A program made the position numbers and the translations under genes. A stretch of DNA of 64,000 nt. Origin: Cellulomonas wangsupingiae (GTDB lineage: Bacteria > Actinomycetota > Actinomycetes > Actinomycetales > Cellulomonadaceae). The DNA lies in NCBI RefSeq assembly GCF_024508275.1, contig NZ_CP101989.1:2666001-2730000 (forward strand), given 5' to 3'. Shown here piece by piece: positions 1 through 8,748 of this stretch (positions within the stretch are counted from its first letter, which is position 1; every line of letters begins with the position of its first letter). The notes beneath the pieces are model-generated. The model worked only from the letters and a program-made list of their open reading frames with translations. It was not told the DNA's origin and ran no database searches.

Positions 1-1146
1 CTTGCGCGCGACCACCGCGTAGTGCTGGTAGCCATAGATGAGATCGTTCAGCGTGTCGATGTTACGGGCGAGCACGTCCCAGCCGGGCTGGGTCCGCAGG
101 TCCTCCGGCACGGGCGCCAGACGCGCGGCGTCGGGCACCTTCTGGCTGCGCACGACCCGCACGTCCTCGAACCCGCAGGCCTCGAACGCCCAGCGCAGCG
201 CCTCGGGGTGGATCGGCTTGATGTGCGTGAGGTCGACGTAGAAGAACGTCGCGAAGATGAACAGCGCCTCGGGGTTCGGGGTCTCCATGACGAAGACGCC
301 GCCCGGCTTGAGCTTGCGGTACACCAGCTCGATCGAGCCGACGAGCTCGTTGGTCGTCAGGTGCTCGGCGACCTGGCTCGAGAACGCGCCGTCGACCTGA
401 CCGGTGCGCAGCCCGTTGAGGTGCTCGACGACGTCCTCGAGCCGGACGTCGCGGCCGGCGGCACGCGCGACCTCGACCTGCGACTCGTCGGAGTCGACGC
501 CGTACGCGGGGATGCCGCGCTCGTTCAGCATGTCGACGAACTCGCCGCGGCCGGCGCCGAGGTCCACGACGTTGGCACAGCCGTCGAAGTACTGCAGGTA
601 CGGCTCGAGCAGCGGCCGCACGACGCCCTGGGCCCCACGGTGCCGGTCCTCGAACCTGCTGTAGGAGAGGATGCGCTGCACGCTCGGGGCGAGCGCGGAG
701 GAGTCCGCCGCGACCGTCCCGCTCGTGCCGACCTGCCGCAGGTCGGCACGCAGGCCGTCGACGGTCTCCTCGAGCTGGTCGATCCGGAGCAGGAGGTCGT
801 CGTACGTCGACTCGGTGCGCACGAGGGCGCGCGCCATCCGCCCGAGCGCGTCGAGCAGCCGCTGGTTGAACTGCGACTGCTGGACGGCGGGCGGCTTGGC
901 GTACCAGCGCACCAGGCGGCGGACGACACGCTTCGTGAAGACGATGCCCTGCCCGACGACCGGCCGGGCGGAGCCGGACGGCCGGTCGATGATCACCTCG
1001 GCGTCGGGTCGCAGGGCCTCGAGGCCGAAGAGGTCGGGGTGGCGGTCCTCCACGAACACCACCGAGGTGGTGTCGTCGCGCCGCGCTCGTGCCGCGGCGA
1101 CGCGGACGCGGTGCATCATCGTGGACACGTCGGAGTTCTTCAGCAT
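1..1146 (-). CDS. SAM-dependent methyltransferase, WbdD-like (3' end beyond window)
   Basis: The reverse strand is open from an ATG at 1146 to the window edge: 382 codons with no stop, so the C-terminus is missing. Residues about 105-135 look coiled-coil. They are followed by a class I methyltransferase fold with the SAM-binding motif VVDLGAGRGEF, an acidic strand end (YGVDSDE) and a later METPNPE segment typical of Methyltransf_23. The architecture resembles O-antigen chain-terminating methyltransferases, which cap a growing glycan and so set its length. It starts 13 bp after the Wzt-like ATPase stop, so it is probably the third gene of the export operon. Capping of the exported glycan is inferred from this position; a sugar O-methyltransferase is equally possible. 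Confidence 0.8.
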   Translation of the reverse strand, partial: MLKNSDVSTMMHRVRVAAARARRDDTTSVVFVEDRHPDLFGLEALRPDAEVIIDRPSGSARPVVGQGIVFTKRVVRRLVRWYAKPPAVQQSQFNQRLLDALGRMARALVRTESTYDDLLLRIDQLEETVDGLRADLRQVGTSGTVAADSSALAPSVQRILSYSRFEDRHRGAQGVVRPLLEPYLQYFDGCANVVDLGAGRGEFVDMLNERGIPAYGVDSDESQVEVARAAGRDVRLEDVVEHLNGLRTGQVDGAFSSQVAEHLTTNELVGSIELVYRKLKPGGVFVMETPNPEALFIFATFFYVDLTHIKPIHPEALRWAFEACGFEDVRVVRSQKVPDAARLAPVPEDLRTQPGWDVLARNIDTLNDLIYGYQHYAVVARK

Positions 1147-1159
1147 GGGTGACTCCCGG

Positions 1160-2404
1160 TCACGAGGCCGTGGTGCGCTGGGGGGCGTCCGCGGAGGTGG
1201 TCGGCTTCTCGAGCAGGCTCCACGTCCCCGGCACGTGGACGATCCCGGACTGACCGAGGGTCCGAGGGCCGTCCAGGATCGACAACGGGTAGGCACGGTC
1301 GTGCCAGTCGTACACGCCGGCGCTCGACCGGTCGTGGGCGGCGACCGTCACCTGGTGCGGCCCCTTGAGCAGCGGCAGGTCGTCCGTGCTGAAACGCACG
1401 GTGCCGGCCTGCGGGAGCGCGAGACCGAGGTCGGACCGCAACGAGTTCTGGCCGTGGACGTGCTGACCCGAGTCCGCTCGGTGGATCGCGAACCCGATGA
1501 CGAGCTCGTCGACGGGCCTCACCATCTCGTAGTCGACCTCGATGGACGCCGGCGCGGCCCCGCGCAGCGCGGTCGTGGCCCGGCCGCGCTCGTCGAGGAA
1601 GCGCACTGCGGTGATGACGACGTCACCGTTGCCGAAACGGTTGTCGCCCTCGAGGCGCGTCTGCTGCTGGCTCTCGACGTGCACGTCACCCAGGTACTGC
1701 GCGACGACCTCGTCGGACGGGCCGTAGGCCTTCAGGTCGCCCTTCTCGATCCAGAGGGCGTCGCGGCACATGCTGCGGATCGTGTCGAGGCTGTGCGACA
1801 CCAGCACGATGGTCCGCCCGGTGTCACGGAAGTGCGCGATGCGGTCGTAGCACTTCATCTGGAACTCCTCGTCGCCGACCGCGAGGACCTCGTCGAGGAG
1901 CAGCACGTCGGGCTCCACGGAGATCGACACGGCGAACGCGAGGCGGGCGTACATGCCCGAGCTGTAGTTCTTGACCGGCAGGTCCATGAACTGCTGGACG
2001 CCCGCGAAGTCGACGATCGACTCGTACAGCGCGTCGGTCTGCTTCTCGCTGCGACCCAGCACGGAGCTGGCCAGGTAGACGTTCTCCCGGCCGGTGAGGT
2101 CGGGGTGGAACCCGGTGCCCAGCTCGAGCAGCGACGCGATCGACCCGTTGACCCGGACGTGGCCCCTGTTCGGGCTGAGGATCTTGGCGAGCACCTTGAG
2201 CGTCGTCGACTTGCCGGAGCCGTTGGGCCCGACGATCCCGAGCGTCGAGCCCGTGGGCACCTCGAAGTTCACGCCCTTGAGCGCCCAGAACTCGTCGTAC
2301 CGGTTCGACCGGCCGATGAAGCGCTCCTTGAGCGTGTGCGAGCGCTCCTGGTACACCCGGAAGCTCTTCCAGAGGTCGACTGCCTCGATCGCTGTGTCGG
2401 TCAC
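1160..2404 (-). CDS. wzt: Polysaccharide ABC exporter ATP-binding protein, Wzt/TagH type
   Basis: 414 aa from a GTG start. The N-terminal nucleotide-binding domain has Walker A GPNGSGKST (residues 59-67), signature YSSGM (147-151) and Walker B VLLLDEVLAVGD (about 168-179), where the ABC signature is the degenerate form usual in glycan exporters. Residues about 250-400 form an extra domain like the Wzt C-terminal carbohydrate-binding domain, which recognises the modified end of the glycan before export in ABC-dependent O-antigen systems. It lies 1 bp after the permease stop (translational coupling) and is followed by the methyltransferase. The domain order strongly supports export of a lipid-linked polysaccharide. 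Confidence 0.93.
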   Translation of the reverse strand: MTDTAIEAVDLWKSFRVYQERSHTLKERFIGRSNRYDEFWALKGVNFEVPTGSTLGIVGPNGSGKSTTLKVLAKILSPNRGHVRVNGSIASLLELGTGFHPDLTGRENVYLASSVLGRSEKQTDALYESIVDFAGVQQFMDLPVKNYSSGMYARLAFAVSISVEPDVLLLDEVLAVGDEEFQMKCYDRIAHFRDTGRTIVLVSHSLDTIRSMCRDALWIEKGDLKAYGPSDEVVAQYLGDVHVESQQQTRLEGDNRFGNGDVVITAVRFLDERGRATTALRGAAPASIEVDYEMVRPVDELVIGFAIHRADSGQHVHGQNSLRSDLGLALPQAGTVRFSTDDLPLLKGPHQVTVAAHDRSSAGVYDWHDRAYPLSILDGPRTLGQSGIVHVPGTWSLLEKPTTSADAPQRTTAS

Positions 2405-2405
2405 G

Positions 2406-3272
2406 TCAGATCATCTCCGCGAAGAGTCGCTCGTTGCGTCGGAACGCCGCGTAGCCGAGGACGAGCAGAACGGCCCCGACGCCGGCGGCATAGCCCAGCA
2501 GCGGCCAGTCCGGCGGCTGGTCGAGCAGCACGACGTTGCGCATCGACGTGAGGATCCCCGCCATCGGGTTGAGCTGGATGATGTTGAGCAGCGTCGGCCG
2601 GTCGCCGATGATCCCGAGCGAGTAGATGACCGGGGAGCCCCAGAACCACATCTGCATGGCGATCCCGATGAAGTGCTGCACGTCGCGGAAGAACACGGCG
2701 GCCGTCGACAGCAGCAGCGCGAGGCCGAACGCCAGCATCGCGGTGATGAGCACGATCACGGGCGCCCACAGCACGTGCCAGCCCGGCAGGCCGACGAAGA
2801 TCGTCGACACCAGGAGCGCCACACCGAACTCCCAGCAGAAGGTCACGAGCGCCGACAGCACGCTCGTCAGCGGGAGGATCTCGCGTCGGAAGTACACCTT
2901 CGACAGCAGGTACCCCGCGCCCACGACCGACCCGGTCCCCGCCAGGATGCTGTTCTGCAGCAGGTTCCAGATCGTCAGACCCACGAAGAGGTACACCGCG
3001 AACGGCACGTCGACGCCCTCGTGCACGGGCGACGCGGGCATGATCACCGTGAAGACGAACGTGTAGACCGCGACCGTGAGGATCGGCGTGATCAGCGACC
3101 ACACGTTCCCCAGCGCCGTCCCGCGGTGCTGGATCTTCAGGTCGCGCCGCACGAGGTTGCGCAGAAGCTCTTTCGCAGCCCGGTACTCCTCGACCGTCTT
3201 GCGCAACTCCACTTTGGTAGGTCTCGGACCGCGACTGCTCCGCACCGCAAGGGTGCCGGACGTTCCAGGCAT
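2406..3272 (-). CDS. wzm: Polysaccharide ABC exporter permease, Wzm/TagG type (ABC-2)
   Basis: 288 aa with an amphipathic N-terminus (KELLRNLVRRDLKIQHRG) and then six predicted membrane helices, the ABC-2 pattern. Conserved features include the LGNVWSLITPI segment before helix 1 and the YFRREILPL stretch in the middle. It is the membrane channel partner of the Wzt-like ATPase encoded immediately downstream. The frame stays open far upstream on this strand, but the ATG at 3272 is chosen because the family motif starts close after it and because a -10-like TAGGCT (3280-3285, reverse strand) sits 7 nt upstream, which would give an almost leaderless mRNA. It heads the export operon and is divergent from the glycosyltransferase at 3366. 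Confidence 0.92.
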   Translation of the reverse strand: MPGTSGTLAVRSSRGPRPTKVELRKTVEEYRAAKELLRNLVRRDLKIQHRGTALGNVWSLITPILTVAVYTFVFTVIMPASPVHEGVDVPFAVYLFVGLTIWNLLQNSILAGTGSVVGAGYLLSKVYFRREILPLTSVLSALVTFCWEFGVALLVSTIFVGLPGWHVLWAPVIVLITAMLAFGLALLLSTAAVFFRDVQHFIGIAMQMWFWGSPVIYSLGIIGDRPTLLNIIQLNPMAGILTSMRNVVLLDQPPDWPLLGYAAGVGAVLLVLGYAAFRRNERLFAEMI

Positions 3273-3365
3273 GGGGAGCAGCCTACCGTGCGACCGGGAG
3301 GTACCGGTCGCGGTCGCCCCTCCCCGCTCCCCTCGCGGGCGTCGCGACCCGCGGCAGATGGGACG
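3273..3365. promoter_or_regulatory. Divergent promoter region between wzm and a glycosyltransferase
   Basis: This 93-bp gap separates two outward-facing genes. On the reverse strand TAGGCT at 3280-3285 is a good actinobacterial -10, 7 nt before the wzm ATG. No equally clear -10 or ribosome binding site is seen for the forward gene. Confidence 0.4.
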
Positions 3366-4466
3366 ATGACCCGCATGCGGATCGTGCTCGAGGCCACCTC
3401 CCTGCTGGGACGACGCACCGGGGTGGGCCAGTACACCGGCCACCTCCTGGACGAGCTGCCGGCGGCCCTCGGACGCGCGGGCGTGGCCGCGGACGTCGCC
3501 GTGACCACGTGGACGGCCCGGGGCGGGGCGCTCCACGACCTGCCGGCCGGAGTGCGCCAGGTGGGCCCGCGGGTGCCCGCGCGCGCCCTGCGCACGGCGT
3601 GGACCCGCACCGACCGACCGCACGTCGAGACCCTCGTCGGGCGGTGCGACGTCATGCACGGGACCAACTTCGTCAGCCCGCCGACGCGCAGGGCGCGGGA
3701 GGTCGTCACCGTCCACGACCTGACCTACGAGGAGCACCGGTCCACGGTGTCGGCCGACTCGCTCGCGTACCGCACGCTCGTCGTGCGGGCGCTGCGGCGC
3801 GGCGCGCACGTGGTGACCCCCAGCCGGGCGGTGGCCGACGCCGTGCGTGACTTCTACGACCTCCCCGACGAGCAGGTGACGCCGACGCCGCTCGGCGTCG
3901 ACCCGCAGTGGTTCACGCCGCCCGCACCGGCACCCGCTGGACGGCTCGACCTCCCCGACGACTACGTCCTGTTCGTCGGCTCGCTCGACCCCCGCAAGAA
4001 CCTCCCCCGCCTCGTGGAGGCGTTCGAGCGGGTGCGGGCGGGACGCCGGGACGCGCCGGCGCTCGTGCTCGCGGGCCCCGCCGGCCGCGACGAGACGCTG
4101 CGCGCGCGACCCGGGGTGCACCTCACGGGCTGGCTCGACGACGCCGACCTGCGTCGCGTCGTGGCCGGCGCGCGCGCGCTCGCGCTGCCGTCGATCGACG
4201 AGGGCTTCGGCCTGCCCGCCCTGGAGGCGCTCGCCAGCGGCCGACCGGTCCTGGCCGCCGACATCCCCGCGCTGCGCGAGGTCTCGGGCCCGTACGCCAC
4301 GTACGTGGACCCGCACGACACCGACGCCGTCGCCGAAGGCCTGGAGCGCGTCCTGCAGGCCGACGACGGCCCGACGGACCGGCAGGCCCGTCGCGCGCAC
4401 GCGGCGCGCTGGACGTGGGGTGCGTGCGCCGACGCGACCGTGGCCGTATACATGAGGACCGACTGA
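3366..4466 (+). CDS. Glycosyltransferase family 4 (GT-B)
   Basis: 366 aa. The N-terminal Rossmann domain begins MRIVLEATSLLG with the glycine-rich GVGQYTGHLLDEL, and the C-terminal donor-binding domain contains YVLFVGSLDPRKNLPRLVEAF and the GT4 E(x7)E motif within SIDEGFGLPALEALASG (residues about 278-294). Such enzymes move a sugar from an NDP-sugar (often GDP-mannose) to a growing lipid-linked glycan on the cytoplasmic face. A second in-frame ATG at 3375 gives the more usual N-terminus and is equally likely. It points away from the export operon but clearly belongs to the same glycan locus. The donor and acceptor cannot be told from sequence. Confidence 0.88.
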   Translation: MTRMRIVLEATSLLGRRTGVGQYTGHLLDELPAALGRAGVAADVAVTTWTARGGALHDLPAGVRQVGPRVPARALRTAWTRTDRPHVETLVGRCDVMHGTNFVSPPTRRAREVVTVHDLTYEEHRSTVSADSLAYRTLVVRALRRGAHVVTPSRAVADAVRDFYDLPDEQVTPTPLGVDPQWFTPPAPAPAGRLDLPDDYVLFVGSLDPRKNLPRLVEAFERVRAGRRDAPALVLAGPAGRDETLRARPGVHLTGWLDDADLRRVVAGARALALPSIDEGFGLPALEALASGRPVLAADIPALREVSGPYATYVDPHDTDAVAEGLERVLQADDGPTDRQARRAHAARWTWGACADATVAVYMRTD

Positions 4467-4490
4467 GCCACGATCCCCGGGGGGGACCCA

Positions 4491-6554
4491 GTGACGAGCA
4501 AGGCGACAGAGCCCGAGGTGAGGGCGCGGGCCCTCGACGCACGACCGGTGGCCACGGCACGACGGCGCGGACGCCTCGCTGCGGTCCTCGTCGCCGCCGC
4601 GGTGATCCTGTCCTCGACCTCGGGCCCGGCTGCCGCCGCCGAGCCGGAGTGGCCGCTGCAGCCCGGGTGGCCGCGGGACACCGACCTCGCGTCCGCCCGG
4701 CCCATGAACGTGCCCATCGAGGGCAGCACCGGGCGCAGCGGCTGGTCGAAGCACTCGTCGCCCGCGCTCGCCGACATCGACGCCGACGGACGCCCCGAGA
4801 TCGTCGTCGGCTCGCTCGACGGACGCGTCTACGTCTACCGACGGGACGGCTCGCTGCTCTGGAGCCGGTACCTCGACGCCCAGCACGCGGCGGGCCCCGT
4901 CATCGGCTCCCCGGCGGTGGGCGACATCGACGGCGACGGCTCGCTCGAGGTCGTCGTCGGGTCGGAGAACGGGTACGTGTTCGCGTTCGACCGCACCGGT
5001 GCCACGAAGGCCGGCTGGCCGCAGTTCACCGGCTGGAACGCCGACTACCCGAACCGCTGCGCGACGGACGCCTGCACGGGCGTCGTCGCAGGCCCCACCC
5101 TCGCGGACCTCGACGGCGACGGCACCCTCGAGGTGATCGTCGGCTCCTACAGCCACCTCATGTGGGTGTGGAACCACCGCGGCCAGGCCTTGCCGGGATG
5201 GCCCGTCGACGTCTGGGACGGCATCGCCTCCGGGGCGGCCGTCGGGGACATCAACGCGGACGGCCGCCCGGAGATCGTCGTCGGGTCGGACGTGGCGAAC
5301 GACTGCGCCGACTGCCGCCCCTACGGACGACTGGCCAAGGGCGGTCTGCTGCACGCGTTCACGATCGCCGGCAAGGAGGTCTCGGGGTGGCCCTTCCGCA
5401 CCGACTCCTTCATGCACTCGACGCCGGCACTCGCCGACCTCGACGCCGACGGCAAGCTCGAGACGATCGCAGGCGGCGGGCTGTTCACCGAGGGCACCGA
5501 GTGGCGGGGCCACCACCTGTGGGTCGTGGGGCACGACGGACGCCTGCGCTGGTCGTTCCGTGCGGACTCGGTCATCCTGTCCGCGCCCACCGTGGGGGAC
5601 GTCAACGGCGACGGCACCCCGGAGATCGCCTTCGGCGACTACGCGGGCAACACCTACCTCCTCAACCGCCTCGGCCAGCTGATGTGGAAGAACAACGGGG
5701 TCACCACCCGCGCGCCGCACGGGTCGGGGGCGCACTTCGGCGCACCGGTGCTGGCGGACGTCACCGGGGACGGGCGGGCCGAGGTGGTCGCCACCGACAG
5801 CAACTGGCACGTCAAGGCCTTCGACGTGCCGACCGGTCGCGTCGTCGCCGACACCGGGACGACGTTCCCCGTGTGGGCGAGCGCCGCCGTCGGGGACCTC
5901 GACGGCGACGGCACCAACGAGGTCGTCGCCGGGTCCGCCGCACAGAACGGGCCGAACACCGGCAACCTCAACGACCTCGCGGGCGCCGGCAGGCTCTACG
6001 TGTGGCGGACGCCCGGACGCGGAGGGCTCGTCCACCCGCAGTTCCAGCAGCGCGTCACCCCGATCGACCGGTCCCTCGCGCCGCGGGACCCGTCGGGCTC
6101 GACGGCGTCCGTGTACCGGTTCTGGAGCCCGGGGTTCGACAACGCGCACTTCTTCACGACGAGCGGGTCGGAGGCGGTGCGCATCATCGACACCGACGTG
6201 AACTGGGTGTACGAGGGGCGCGCCTTCGGGGCCCGGCCGGCACCGGGCGGGACGTGCACGTCCGGCGGCTCGCCCGTGCACCGGTTCTGGTCGGCGGGGT
6301 TCCGCTCGCACTTCTACACCCAGAGCGAGGCGGAGCGGGCGCGCATCGTGGCGACGGACCGCAACTGGGCCTACGAGGGCGTGGCGTACTGCGCCTACGC
6401 GCAGGCGGGGTCCGGGACGGTCGCCCTGCACCGCTTCTGGTCACCGGGCTTCGGCAAGCACTTCTTCACCGCGAGCGCGGCCGAGGCCGACCACATCCGT
6501 GCCAACGACCGCAACTGGACCTACGAGGGCGTCGCCTACCACGTCCTGCCGTGA
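4491..6554 (+). CDS. Secreted FG-GAP/VCBS beta-propeller protein with three C-terminal DUF5648 repeats
   Basis: 687 aa from a GTG. A twin-arginine-free, Arg-rich N-terminus leads into a hydrophobic signal segment (about 27-48, ending SGPAAAAEP). From about 85 to 500 there are eight FG-GAP/VCBS-like repeats with calcium-binding loops of the type DIDGDG.LEVVVGS, consistent with a beta-propeller like integrin alpha or extracellular lectins. Residues 541-687 are three DUF5648 units: VYRFWSPGFDNAHFFTT, VHRFWSAGFRSHFYTQS and [17 protein letters not shown], each ending nW.YEG. The protein ends GVAYHVLP like three paralogues in the window. Surface display and glycan or cell-wall binding are inferred; no catalytic motif is visible. 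Confidence 0.85.
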   Translation: MTSKATEPEVRARALDARPVATARRRGRLAAVLVAAAVILSSTSGPAAAAEPEWPLQPGWPRDTDLASARPMNVPIEGSTGRSGWSKHSSPALADIDADGRPEIVVGSLDGRVYVYRRDGSLLWSRYLDAQHAAGPVIGSPAVGDIDGDGSLEVVVGSENGYVFAFDRTGATKAGWPQFTGWNADYPNRCATDACTGVVAGPTLADLDGDGTLEVIVGSYSHLMWVWNHRGQALPGWPVDVWDGIASGAAVGDINADGRPEIVVGSDVANDCADCRPYGRLAKGGLLHAFTIAGKEVSGWPFRTDSFMHSTPALADLDADGKLETIAGGGLFTEGTEWRGHHLWVVGHDGRLRWSFRADSVILSAPTVGDVNGDGTPEIAFGDYAGNTYLLNRLGQLMWKNNGVTTRAPHGSGAHFGAPVLADVTGDGRAEVVATDSNWHVKAFDVPTGRVVADTGTTFPVWASAAVGDLDGDGTNEVVAGSAAQNGPNTGNLNDLAGAGRLYVWRTPGRGGLVHPQFQQRVTPIDRSLAPRDPSGSTASVYRFWSPGFDNAHFFTTSGSEAVRIIDTDVNWVYEGRAFGARPAPGGTCTSGGSPVHRFWSAGFRSHFYTQSEAERARIVATDRNWAYEGVAYCAYAQAGSGTVALHRFWSPGFGKHFFTASAAEADHIRANDRNWTYEGVAYHVLP

Positions 6555-6561
6555 GCGGGGC

Positions 6562-6600
6562 TGCCGGTGCGCACTGCCCAGGGGCGTCAGCGCACCGGCA
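6562..6600. terminator. Bidirectional hairpin terminator
   Basis: An 11-bp perfect inverted repeat (TGCCGGTGCGC at 6562-6572 and GCGCACCGGCA at 6590-6600) lies between two convergent genes. The right arm covers the last codons of the reverse-strand gene. There is no T-tract, as usual for actinobacteria. Confidence 0.55.
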
Positions 6601-7615
6601 TGACGTGGAACGCCACGTTCTCGTAGCTCCACGACGGCTGTGTCGCCCGCAGCCAGTTCGACTCCGCGACGTCGGCGGTGAAGAAGTGCTTGCCGCGCGC
6701 CGGTGACCAGAACCGGTGGAGCGGGACGGTCGTGGGCTGGGGCGACGTGTAGGCGCACCACGCGATGCTCTCGGGCCGCCAGTTGCGGTCGTGGGCCGTG
6801 AGGTGCGCGGCCTCCGCCGCGTCGATGGTCCAGAAGTGGGTGCGGAACCGGTCCGACCAGAACCGGTGCACCGGCGCCCCGCCCTCGCACCGGTCGTCCT
6901 CGAACGGGACCACCGCGAACGCCACGTTCTCGTACGCCCAGTTCTTGTCCTCGGCCAGCGCTTGCGCTTCCGTGGGGCTGGCGGAGAAGAAGTGCGCGTC
7001 GGCGAACCCGGGGCTCCACCAGCGCCGCACGGCCTGCCGCGGGATCAGGTCGACGGGGCCGTCGACGCTCACGCCCAGGGCGTCCTCGACCTCCCCTCCG
7101 GCGTCCATGAAGGCCAGTCCCTTGCCGCGCTCGTCGCGCCACCCCTCGAGCTGCCACGTCAGCCGACGGGGCGAGCCGATGCACGAGGCCGGGACGGCCA
7201 CGGTCAGCCGCCCCCCGGCCTGCTGTGTCCACACGGAGCAGTAGTCCGAGTCCTCGCCGTAGGACCACCCGAACGTCCCCGGCTGGGAGGACTCCCCCGC
7301 CGCCAGGCTGCCGTACAGCTTCACCCCGGGGCGATCGGGGTCCCGCATCGTGATCTCCAACCGGGCGTCGACCAGGGGCTGCGCCGGGTCGAACCAGGCG
7401 GTGAACCGCAGCGTGCTCGCGTCCAGCTCGAGCCGGTGCTGCCGGAGGTCCGGTGTGCCAGGGCCGTTGTCGCCCGCCTCGTCCCACCACGTCACCGACC
7501 CCGCGGCCGCGGGGGCCGTCGGCGCGAGCAGCCCCAGGAGGACCGAGACGACGGCAGCCGACACGAGGCGCGTGCGCCGGGACACTCCGCGGCGGGGCCT
7601 GTCCGAGGTGATCAT
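6587..7615 (-). CDS. Secreted DUF5648-repeat protein
   Basis: 342 aa from the ATG at 7615; a GTG at 7621 is an alternative. A signal peptide (VSAAVVSVLLGLLAPTAPAAA) is followed by a beta-rich domain of about 160 residues with VTVAVPASCIGSPRRLTWQLEG. That segment is related to the IPAAC.GNPAQVKV segment in the proteins at 21954 and 23108. Three DUF5648 units follow (RRWWSPGFADAHFFSAS, VHRFWSDRFRTHFWTID, LHRFWSPARGKHFFTAD). The second unit carries the .AYEN/RPES variants, so this copy has diverged more than its paralogues and ends NVAFHVMPVR. It lies 25 bp downstream of the flippase-like gene and may be cotranscribed with it. Function unknown; extracellular. Confidence 0.82.
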   Translation of the reverse strand: MITSDRPRRGVSRRTRLVSAAVVSVLLGLLAPTAPAAAGSVTWWDEAGDNGPGTPDLRQHRLELDASTLRFTAWFDPAQPLVDARLEITMRDPDRPGVKLYGSLAAGESSQPGTFGWSYGEDSDYCSVWTQQAGGRLTVAVPASCIGSPRRLTWQLEGWRDERGKGLAFMDAGGEVEDALGVSVDGPVDLIPRQAVRRWWSPGFADAHFFSASPTEAQALAEDKNWAYENVAFAVVPFEDDRCEGGAPVHRFWSDRFRTHFWTIDAAEAAHLTAHDRNWRPESIAWCAYTSPQPTTVPLHRFWSPARGKHFFTADVAESNWLRATQPSWSYENVAFHVMPVR

Positions 7616-7640
7616 GGCCACATTGTGGGGCAGGTCCCCC

Positions 7641-8633
7641 TCACGGCGAGGGGTTTTCGGCAGGCCGCGAGGGCCGGACCGCATGTCCGTTCTCGAGCGG
7701 GTCGACCGTGCCCCGCACGGGCGTCCGTGCGACCAGCCAACCGAGCCCCGCGCAGGCCACGTCGAGCAGCACGAAGACCGCGCGGCTGAGCAGCGCGAGC
7801 GTCAGGACCGTGGCCTGGGGTGCGGTGCCCGCGAGGAGCACCACCAGGAGCGACTCCCGGGCACCGACGCCGGCCGGCGCGACGACGACGACCATGCCTG
7901 CGACCCAGGCGAACGCGAACGCCGCGGCCGTCCGTGGCACGTCCTGCACCGCCACCGGAGCCAGCGCCGCCAGCAGCAGCCACGCGTGCACGCCTGCCGC
8001 ACACCACCAGGCCGCTGCCCAGGCGGCGGCGGCGAGGACGTCCCGTCCCGCGATCGACAGCGTCCCGCGCGGCCGGCGCGCGACCCGCTCGGCGACGGCC
8101 GTCAGGACACGCGGGACGAGGACCACCGCGCACGCGACGACCACCACCACGACGGCACCGACGAGCGCCGGCGGCGGGCCCGCACCCAGGACGGCCGCCG
8201 CCCCCACCGCGCCTCCCGTCGCCAGCAGCACGAGCAGCGACACCGCGGAGGCCAGCCCGCCGAGGGCCCGCGGCACGTGCCGGGACGCGCCCAGGTCCGC
8301 GTGGGCGAGCACGGTCCACACGCCACCCGGCAGGTACTTGCCGAGCTGCCCGGTGAAGAAGACGCCCGGCCCGCGCAGGCCGAGGTGGGTGCCGGTCACG
8401 GTCGACCACAACCGGCGCCACGAGAGCCAGAGGCAGACCTGCCCCGCCGCTGCGGCGACCACGGCCAGGCCGACCAGGCCGGGGTCGGCCGACCGCAGCG
8501 CGTCCGCCATCGTCGCGCCGTCGACGAGCACGAACCGCACGAGCGCGACCACGACCAGGGCCACGACGACAAGGCGACCGATGTGCAGGAAGCGCGCGAA
8601 CAGCACGCTTCTCTGGGGAGTCTCCCTGCTCAT
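7641..8633 (-). CDS. Flippase-like membrane protein (UPF0104 / LPG-synthase TM domain family)
   Basis: 330 aa, about eight hydrophobic helices. Family marks are a C/W-rich SWRRLW loop, the FFTGQLGKYLPGGVWTVL segment (the most conserved motif in this family) and a later PAGVGARESLLVVLL helix start. These are the signatures of the membrane half of lysylphosphatidylglycerol synthases and of flippase-like proteins often found in polysaccharide loci. The ATG at 8633 is preceded by AAGGTAGG, a usable ribosome binding site. It is divergent from the GT2 gene at 8749. Lipid or lipid-linked sugar movement across the membrane is an inference; the catalytic aminoacyl-transfer domain of MprF is absent. 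Confidence 0.85.
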   Translation of the reverse strand: MSRETPQRSVLFARFLHIGRLVVVALVVVALVRFVLVDGATMADALRSADPGLVGLAVVAAAAGQVCLWLSWRRLWSTVTGTHLGLRGPGVFFTGQLGKYLPGGVWTVLAHADLGASRHVPRALGGLASAVSLLVLLATGGAVGAAAVLGAGPPPALVGAVVVVVVACAVVLVPRVLTAVAERVARRPRGTLSIAGRDVLAAAAWAAAWWCAAGVHAWLLLAALAPVAVQDVPRTAAAFAFAWVAGMVVVVAPAGVGARESLLVVLLAGTAPQATVLTLALLSRAVFVLLDVACAGLGWLVARTPVRGTVDPLENGHAVRPSRPAENPSP

Positions 8634-8748
8634 GACACCATTCCTACCTTCGGGTGACGGTCCGGGAAAACGCTCACCGGCCCACCTAGGCTCGGTCGTC
8701 AGGCTAGCTCCCGTCCGGGGCCGCCGTGATCCAAGGAGTGCCGCGCAC
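8634..8748. promoter_or_regulatory. Divergent promoter region
   Basis: This 115-bp gap separates the flippase-like gene (reverse) and the GT2 gene (forward). TAGGCT at 8687-8692 is a candidate -10 for the forward gene, giving a leader of about 50 nt. AAGGAG at 8733-8738 is its ribosome binding site, 10 nt before GTG 8749. Confidence 0.4.

Noticed and set aside
3273..6431. Long upstream extension of the wzm frame
   Set aside because: It runs antisense to a glycosyltransferase and the FG-GAP gene; the permease motif and promoter place the start at 3272.
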